Part shown: positions 30,288 to 34,337 of the stretch, piece after piece | Position numbering within the stretch: the stretch's first letter is position 1 | Layout: each line of letters begins with the position of its first letter | Assembly: GCA_947478455.1 (NCBI GenBank) | Contig: CANJWR010000030.1 | Location: 1 to 34,337, forward strand | Length of the DNA stretch: 34,337 bases | DNA from: Beijerinckiaceae bacterium | Lineage (GTDB): Bacteria > Pseudomonadota > Alphaproteobacteria > Rhizobiales > Beijerinckiaceae | Direction: 5' to 3' | Program-made: the position numbers and the translations under genes | The notes under the pieces: model-generated | Databases searched by the model: none | Told to the model about the DNA's origin: nothing | What the model saw: the letters and a program-made list of their open reading frames with translations, nothing else

Positions 30288-31061
30288 ATGCCAAAAATCT
30301 GCGATGTCGCCGACGGATATGTTTTGCTTTCTTCGTGGGTGCGTGAAAGCGATTTGACCGCAGCCTTTACGGGCGCGGGCATTTCGACAGAATCCGGCAT
30401 TCCGGATTTTCGTTCGCCCGGCAGCGCATGGCTGCGAAACAAGCCTATTCCGTATCAGGATTTTCTCAATGACGAGGCTGCACGCGTCGAGTCCTGGCGG
30501 CGAAAGTTTGCGATGGATGATCACTACAGCGGCGCGAGGCCTGCGCGCGGACATCGTGCGCTGACGCAGCTTGCGCGCGCCGGCAGGCTCGCGGGCGTGA
30601 TCACCCAGAACATCGACGGGCTGCATCAGGCGGCAGGCCTCGAAGATGAGCTGGTGATCGAACTTCACGGCAACGGCAATTACGCCCGCTGCCTTTCTTG
30701 TGGCGAACGATACGAACTTGCTCCAATCCGGGCGGAGCTGGAAGCCACGCTTCGCGCGCCTGTCTGTCATTGTGGGGGGCTCGTCAAAGGCGCGACGATT
30801 GCATTCGGGCAGGCGATGCCACAGGAGCCTATGCGTCGCGCCAGCAAGGTTGCGCGATCCTGCGAGCTCTTTATCGCGATCGGCTCATCGCTGGTCGTCT
30901 ATCCGGCGGCCGGGTTTCCACTGCTGGCCAAAGAGGCCGGCGCAAGGCTGGCGATCATAAATCGTGAGTCGACGCCGCTCGATTCTGCCGCCGATCTGGT
31001 GATCCGGGGCGACATCGGCGATGTGCTGGAGCCGTTCCTGAACGCCCATGCGCTGAACTGA
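30288..31061 (+). CDS. Sir2-family NAD-dependent protein deacylase
   Basis: 257 residues. GAGIS (29-33), GIPDFRSPGSAW, TQNID (106-110) and catalytic His127 in ELHGNG. A zinc site is formed by Cys135, Cys138, Cys160 and Cys162; the second pair is C-x-C rather than the usual C-x-x-C. FGQAMP and IGSSLVVYPAAGFP complete the Rossmann core. GCAGGAG lies about 6 bases before ATG 30288. It removes acyl groups from lysine using NAD+. It may tune acetyl-CoA synthetase or other metabolic enzymes, as shown for bacterial CobB, but targets here are unknown. Confidence 0.92.
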   Translation: MPKICDVADGYVLLSSWVRESDLTAAFTGAGISTESGIPDFRSPGSAWLRNKPIPYQDFLNDEAARVESWRRKFAMDDHYSGARPARGHRALTQLARAGRLAGVITQNIDGLHQAAGLEDELVIELHGNGNYARCLSCGERYELAPIRAELEATLRAPVCHCGGLVKGATIAFGQAMPQEPMRRASKVARSCELFIAIGSSLVVYPAAGFPLLAKEAGARLAIINRESTPLDSAADLVIRGDIGDVLEPFLNAHALN

Positions 31062-31202
31062 CGGCACAGGCATGGCGTAAGCGCCTGAAGTCGGCGGATT
31101 TCGGGAGTCATCCACAACTTGTCCAAAATACGACTTTGCGGCGTCGACGTGGATGCTATCTTAACTAAGTGATTCACCGACGCGGGCAGGTGATTCGGGC
31201 TG

Positions 31203-31220
31203 CTCCCCAATTGTGGGGAG
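31203..31220. other. Hairpin in the cold-shock gene leader
   Basis: CTCCCCA (31203-31209) and TGGGGAG (31214-31220), loop ATTG, 41 bases before the start codon. It could shape mRNA structure or be an operator. Confidence 0.4.
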
Positions 31221-31260
31221 GTTGCGTCAGTTGGCGCGGTAGTTTTTGGGGGCCATTCCT

Positions 31261-31848
31261 TTGGGCAGCAAGGATCATTCTTCACCGGTCCTGGAAGGTT
31301 TCGTCGCTCCGAGCGCTGTCGAGGATCGTCCGTTAGACCTTCTGGACCTCTCAGGCCGCATCAAGTGGTTCGATGTCGCCAAGGGCTTCGGTTTCATCGT
31401 TCCCGACGATGGCGGGGCCGATGTTTTGCTCCATGTGACGGTCCTTCGCAGAGACGGTTTCCAGACTGCGCCCGAAGGCGCGCGCGTTGTTTGCGAGGTT
31501 CAACAGCGCAGCAAGGGCCTTCAGGTTTTTCGCGTCGTGGCAATGGATGAGTCCACTGCTGTACATCCTGCCCAGCTACAGGCTCCTCGCACGCATGTGC
31601 AGGTGGTTCCGTCGGGCGGTTTTGAGATTGTTATCGTCAAGTGGTTCAACCGCGTGCGCGGTTTCGGATTCGTGACGCGCGGCGAGAACACCGAAGACAT
31701 TTTCATCCATATGGAAACCCTGCGCCGCTTCGGCATTACGGATCTGAAGCCGGGCGACAGTCTGCTTGTCCGGTTTGGCGATGGCCCGAAGGGTCTGATG
31801 GCGGCGGAAGTCCGTCCGTTGACCACCACCATGCCGTCGTCGCACTAA
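31261..31848 (+). CDS. Two-domain cold-shock protein
   Basis: 195 residues from TTG 31261, with GGGGG eight bases upstream; TTG 31246 is an alternative. Two complete cold-shock domains: the first at about residues 30-98 with RNP1 KGFGFI and RNP2-like VLLHV, the second at about 120-190 with RGFGFV and DIFIHM. Duplicated CSD proteins are typical of Hyphomicrobiales. They bind single-stranded RNA/DNA and act as RNA chaperones. A short inverted repeat lies in the leader. The gene stands alone, followed by the DUF192 gene. Confidence 0.9.
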   Translation: MGSKDHSSPVLEGFVAPSAVEDRPLDLLDLSGRIKWFDVAKGFGFIVPDDGGADVLLHVTVLRRDGFQTAPEGARVVCEVQQRSKGLQVFRVVAMDESTAVHPAQLQAPRTHVQVVPSGGFEIVIVKWFNRVRGFGFVTRGENTEDIFIHMETLRRFGITDLKPGDSLLVRFGDGPKGLMAAEVRPLTTTMPSSH

Positions 31849-31909
31849 TCCGCTTTCGTTACTGTCCCAAAGATACGCATTTCTGGTGTTTGCGCCAAAG
31901 GCGGATTAG
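31845..31909. repeat. Long-range inverted repeat after the cold-shock gene
   Basis: CTAATCCGC (31845-31853, overlapping the stop codon) is matched by GCGGATTAG (31901-31909), 47 bases apart. Could fold the 3' end of the transcript or bound a small RNA. No T-tract. Confidence 0.35.
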
Positions 31910-31946
31910 ATTGTCGATCTTCGGGATTTTGGGAGCGCAGATCAGC

Positions 31947-32453
31947 ATGGCCCAGTTTTCGGTTCGTTTCACGCGGGCGCTCGTTTGCCTGCTGATCGGA
32001 ACATCTCTTTTGCTTGGTAGCGGCATGGTCCTGCATCCTCGTCAGGCGAAGGCGCAAGCGCAACCGGCCGAGGCCGGGCTGGAAACGCTCTCGATCACGA
32101 CATCTTGCGGGTCGCACAAGTTTTCGGTCGAGGTCATGCGCACCGATGAGGAGCGCGCCAAGGGTCTCATGTTCCGCCGCTTCATGCCGCAAGATCGTGG
32201 CATGCTTTTCGATTTCAAGCGCGAAGAGCAGGTGGCGATGTGGATGAAGAACACCTACCTGTCGCTCGACATGCTGTTCATCGACAGGACGGGCAAGATC
32301 GTCAATATCGCCCAGAATGCCGAGCCTCTTTCGGAACGCATCATCCCGTCAGGCGCGCCGACCTATGCGGTTCTTGAGCTGAACGCCGGCGTCGCCAAAA
32401 AGCTTGCGATGAAGATCGGCGACAAGGTCGAGCATTCGATGTTCCGCAAATAG
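31947..32453 (+). CDS. DUF192 family exported protein
   Basis: 168 residues from ATG 31947 (GGGAG upstream). A signal peptide or anchor reaches about residue 36 (LLIGTSLLLGSGMVLHP, cleavage near AKAQ). The DUF192 domain follows: VEVMRTDEERAKGLMFRRFM, MLFDFKREEQVAMWMKNTYL, LDMLFIDRTGKIVNI, and AVLELNAGVAKKLAMKIGDK. The family is widespread, small and of unknown biochemical role. Here it is exported, as usual in alphaproteobacteria. Confidence 0.9.
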   Translation: MAQFSVRFTRALVCLLIGTSLLLGSGMVLHPRQAKAQAQPAEAGLETLSITTSCGSHKFSVEVMRTDEERAKGLMFRRFMPQDRGMLFDFKREEQVAMWMKNTYLSLDMLFIDRTGKIVNIAQNAEPLSERIIPSGAPTYAVLELNAGVAKKLAMKIGDKVEHSMFRK

Positions 32454-32649
32454 GGCGTGAGCCGGATCTGTCTCCATGCTGTGGAGTGGCCGTCGGGGAT
32501 GGTCGGGGTCGACCGGCAATCTCAAAATAAGCGATTCTGGATTGGTCCCGAATCCGCTCCTGGCGCGTTGTTCTGCATAGTCGGACCGAAAGTCGCTTTT
32601 GACTTGCGGTGGAGCCGGGCCAAGCGCAGCCGGAAGGGATGCCGCCGGA

Positions 32650-33024
32650 ATGCCAATTCTTCCGAAGCCGAGGAAGACAGTCCTCGTCGTTGACGACGAC
32701 CCGCTTATTCGCATGCTCGCCGCCGATATGGTGACAGATGCAGGTTTTGCGGCCATCGAGGCCCATAACGCCGATGAGGCCATTGAGGTTCTGGAGGCGA
32801 ACCCGGACGTTTCGGTCATTTTCACCGACGTCGACATGCCGGGCTCGATGTACGGCGTGAAGCTCGCCCACGTTGTCCGCGACCGTTGGCCGCCGATCAG
32901 GATCATTGTGGTTTCAGGCTACACGACATTGAGTCAAAATGACCTGCCGGAGGGCGGTCTGTTTTTTCGCAAACCCTATATCGGGCGTGACATTGCCCGG
33001 GCCTTGAACGATCTGGCGGCCTGA
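32650..33024 (+). CDS. Single-domain response regulator (CheY-like)
   Basis: 124 residues, one receiver domain with no output. Acidic pocket Asp15/Asp16 (VLVVDDDPLIRML), phospho-acceptor Asp60 (IFTDVDMPGSMYG), Ser89 and Lys108 (FFRKPY). This receiver form is common in Hyphomicrobiales. Start ATG 32650 puts the first strand at residue 10; an earlier in-frame ATG at 32599 seems non-coding. No kinase is adjacent. The HWE kinase 24 kb away in this window is one of many possible partners. Confidence 0.88.
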   Translation: MPILPKPRKTVLVVDDDPLIRMLAADMVTDAGFAAIEAHNADEAIEVLEANPDVSVIFTDVDMPGSMYGVKLAHVVRDRWPPIRIIVVSGYTTLSQNDLPEGGLFFRKPYIGRDIARALNDLAA

Positions 33025-33080
33025 TCACTCGCATTGATGGTTGCGGGCGTTGGGCGGGCCGTGCTATCGCCGGTGTCGCT

Positions 33081-33157
33081 CGGGGTATAGCGCAGTCTGG
33101 TAGCGCGGAAGTTTTGGGTACTTCAGGTCGTAGGTTCGAATCCTGCTACCCCGACCA
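33081..33157 (+). tRNA. tRNA-Pro (anticodon TGG), CCA encoded
   Basis: Full cloverleaf: acceptor CGGGGTA (33081-33087) with TACCCCG (33147-33153), D-arm GCGC/GCGC, anticodon stem GAAGT (33108-33112) with ACTTC (33120-33124), loop TTTGGGT giving anticodon TGG (33115-33117), T-arm GTAGG-TTCGAAT-CCTGC with one mismatch, discriminator A and genomic CCA (33155-33157). The first acceptor base C and discriminator A agree with tRNA-Pro. Confidence 0.95.
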
Positions 33158-33201
33158 GCAATCCTGCCAAGTCGCAGACCATCATTCCGCCAACGTCGGG
33201 A

Positions 33202-34053
33202 TCAGCCGAAAAGGCTGAAGATGAAGCGCAGGCACACCAGCATCAGGAACGTGCCGAAGGCCATTTCGAGCTTTTTCTTCGACAGGCTATGGGCCAGACG
33301 CACGCCGAAAGGCGCCATCCACATGCTCAACGGCGCAACCAGAATGAAACCGATGAACGACACGAAGCCCAGCGCCAGTGGCGGCTGAATGACGGCGACG
33401 TCGGGGTATTCCAGAGCCTTGGGCCACCCTGCATAAATGTAGCCGATCGCGCCAGGGATGGAGATCAGGACGCCGAGTCCTGAGGAGGTCGCCACAGACT
33501 GGTGAATTGGGCGACCGTAGAAGGTCATGAACAGGTTGGACAACTGGCCGCCGCCGATGCCCATGAGGGCGGACAGGACGCCAATCAGTAGCCCATAGGC
33601 TTCCATCAACCAGCCTTTCGGGACGTCGTCAGCGATTTTCCAGGAGTCGCGACCAAACAGCAGGCGAATGGCCGATGCGCCGGCAACCAGCACAAACACG
33701 ATCTTGAACAGTTCAGCCGGGGCATAGCGGGCGACCGCAGAACCCGCCACGACGCCAAGCAGGACCGGGAGCGCCCAGCGCTTCAGGATCGAATTGTCGA
33801 CGGCGCCCTTGGCCTGATGCGCCCGGAAGCTGCGGATGGAGGTGGGAATGATGATCGCAAGGGATGTACCGATAGCCAGCGGCATCCGGATCGCTTCCGG
33901 CACCGAGAGCATGCGGAACAATTCATAAAGGATCGGCACCACGACTGCGCCGCCGCCGACGCCAAATACGCCTGCCAACAGGCCCGTGAGGGCACCGCCA
34001 GCGGCAAGCGCCACAACGATCATTGCGATTTCGCCGGGCGGGATTCCAAACAT
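33202..34053 (-). CDS. TauE/SafE family sulfite-exporter-type permease
   Basis: 283 residues from ATG 34053; GTG 34059 would add two. AGGA is ten bases from the ATG and four from the GTG, so neither is ideal. About eight membrane helices. Two family repeats are seen: GLLAGVFGVGGGAVVVPILY in the first half and GVLSALMGIGGGQLSNLFMT in the second, both with the G-x-G-G-G turn. Members move sulfite, sulfoacetate or other small anions outward. A link to the TauD-type and sulfopyruvate-decarboxylase-like genes 5-6 kb away is only a possibility. A TGCTGTCA inverted repeat lies upstream. Confidence 0.88.
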   Translation of the reverse strand: MFGIPPGEIAMIVVALAAGGALTGLLAGVFGVGGGAVVVPILYELFRMLSVPEAIRMPLAIGTSLAIIIPTSIRSFRAHQAKGAVDNSILKRWALPVLLGVVAGSAVARYAPAELFKIVFVLVAGASAIRLLFGRDSWKIADDVPKGWLMEAYGLLIGVLSALMGIGGGQLSNLFMTFYGRPIHQSVATSSGLGVLISIPGAIGYIYAGWPKALEYPDVAVIQPPLALGFVSFIGFILVAPLSMWMAPFGVRLAHSLSKKKLEMAFGTFLMLVCLRFIFSLFG

Positions 34054-34102
34054 CGGCACTTGTTCCTGTCACGCTGGTGGAAGGTCGTCGCCAGCTTTTC
34101 TC

Positions 34103-34126
34103 TGCTGTCAATTTGAACTGACAGCA
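34103..34126. promoter_or_regulatory. Inverted repeat TGCTGTCA-N8-TGACAGCA upstream of the TauE-type gene
   Basis: Perfect 8-base arms (34103-34110, 34119-34126), eight bases apart, 50 bases upstream of the start codon. The spacing suits a dimeric regulator binding on one DNA face. Alternatively a leader hairpin. Confidence 0.45.
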
Positions 34127-34174
34127 AGCGCTTATGGCGCTGCATCCACCATGTTGCAAATGCCTTTTGGCAGC

Positions 34175-34337
34175 CTAGATCAGTCCGATCTTCACCAGCA
34201 ATGCAATGGCCACGCCACCGGCGATCAGGCCCATGATGAAATAGGAAGGTGTGATCTTCATCCCGATATCCGTTGAGGAACTACTGCGTCCGTTAAAGCG
34301 AATCTTGCACGGTTTGATAATAATTCCAACGATTTGA
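34175..34337 (-). CDS. Hypothetical protein with C-terminal membrane helix (partial or micro-ORF)
   Basis: Minus-strand frame ending in TAG at 34175. From ATG 34261 it gives 28 residues with a single hydrophobic helix (YFIMGLIAGGVAIALLVKIG). The frame stays open upstream to the window edge, adding 25 codons rich in basic and Ser residues. It could therefore be the C-terminus of a longer protein or a small membrane peptide. No strong ribosome site is seen before ATG 34261. I do not recognise the family. Confidence 0.4.
   Translation of the reverse strand, partial: QIVGIIIKPCKIRFNGRSSSSTDIGMKITPSYFIMGLIAGGVAIALLVKIGLI

Noticed and set aside
31998-32002. GGAAC that might start an EcfG promoter in the DUF192 gene
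   Set aside because: No CGTT follows at 16 or 17 bases, and it lies within a coding region.
33081-33157. tRNA-Pro as an integration site for a mobile element
   Set aside because: No integrase, no direct repeat of the tRNA end and no foreign-looking genes were seen next to it.
1-34337. CRISPR array, toxin-antitoxin pair or defence system
   Set aside because: No regularly spaced repeats and no nuclease, toxin or restriction-type genes were found. The Sir2 gene is a plain stand-alone deacylase, not a defence-type fusion.

Overview
The window looks like a chromosomal segment from a GC-rich alphaproteobacterium, probably order Hyphomicrobiales. The main reasons are a complete PhyR / NepR / EcfG general-stress-response locus with an HWE-type histidine kinase, a BA14K-family protein, a DUF3309 protein, a two-domain cold-shock protein and a CCA-encoding tRNA-Pro. 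No transposase, integrase, phage gene, rRNA or CRISPR array was seen. Gene order alternates between catabolic clusters and housekeeping or stress genes.

1-7 kb: a catabolic patch. It holds the end of a probable MmgE/PrpD-family gene, a TctC/Bug-type periplasmic binding protein, a 4,5-dihydroxyphthalate-decarboxylase-like protein (minus strand), a Tat-exported NitT/TauT-type binding protein followed by a LigI-superfamily amidohydrolase (plus strand), and a minus-strand operon of a LigJ-type 4-oxalomesaconate hydratase plus a split ChrA transporter pair. The enzyme types echo the phthalate / protocatechuate 4,5-cleavage route, but the ring-cleavage dioxygenase, dehydrogenase and aldolase are not here. 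The two binding proteins have no membrane partners in this patch.

7-12 kb: a stress-response island. A glycine-zipper lipoprotein and a DUF3309 mini-protein are followed by an HWE kinase with a GAF domain, a 25-residue membrane peptide, a stand-alone LuxR/FixJ-type HTH protein, phyR, and divergent nepR-ecfG. Three perfect GGAAC-N16-CGTT elements, the known EcfG promoter form, stand in front of the membrane peptide, the HTH gene and nepR-ecfG. This suggests that the sigma factor drives itself and its two unassigned neighbours. A perfect 18-bp AT-rich palindrome lies in the phyR/nepR divergent region.

12-17.3 kb: tex (minus), a TPR plus GT41 O-GlcNAc-transferase-like protein and a crotonase-fold protein (plus).

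17.3-28.6 kb: ten consecutive minus-strand genes, probably one operon of about 11 kb. In transcription order they are a split thiamine-diphosphate decarboxylase (alpha, beta), a TauD/TfdA-type 2-oxoglutarate dioxygenase, two related Fe(III)-type binding proteins, an ABC ATPase, a fused two-domain permease, and the FAD, 2Fe-2S and molybdopterin subunits of a xanthine-dehydrogenase/CO-dehydrogenase-family hydroxylase. It starts at a plausible sigma-70 promoter and ends at a strong hairpin terminator. I know of no described pathway with this combination. It is the best candidate for an undescribed catabolic system, with substrate unknown.

28.6-34.3 kb: a BA14K protein, an aldo/keto reductase with an odd start region, a Sir2 deacylase, a two-CSD cold-shock protein, a DUF192 exported protein, a single-domain response regulator, tRNA-Pro(TGG), a TauE/SafE permease, and a short membrane-anchored reading frame running off the right edge.
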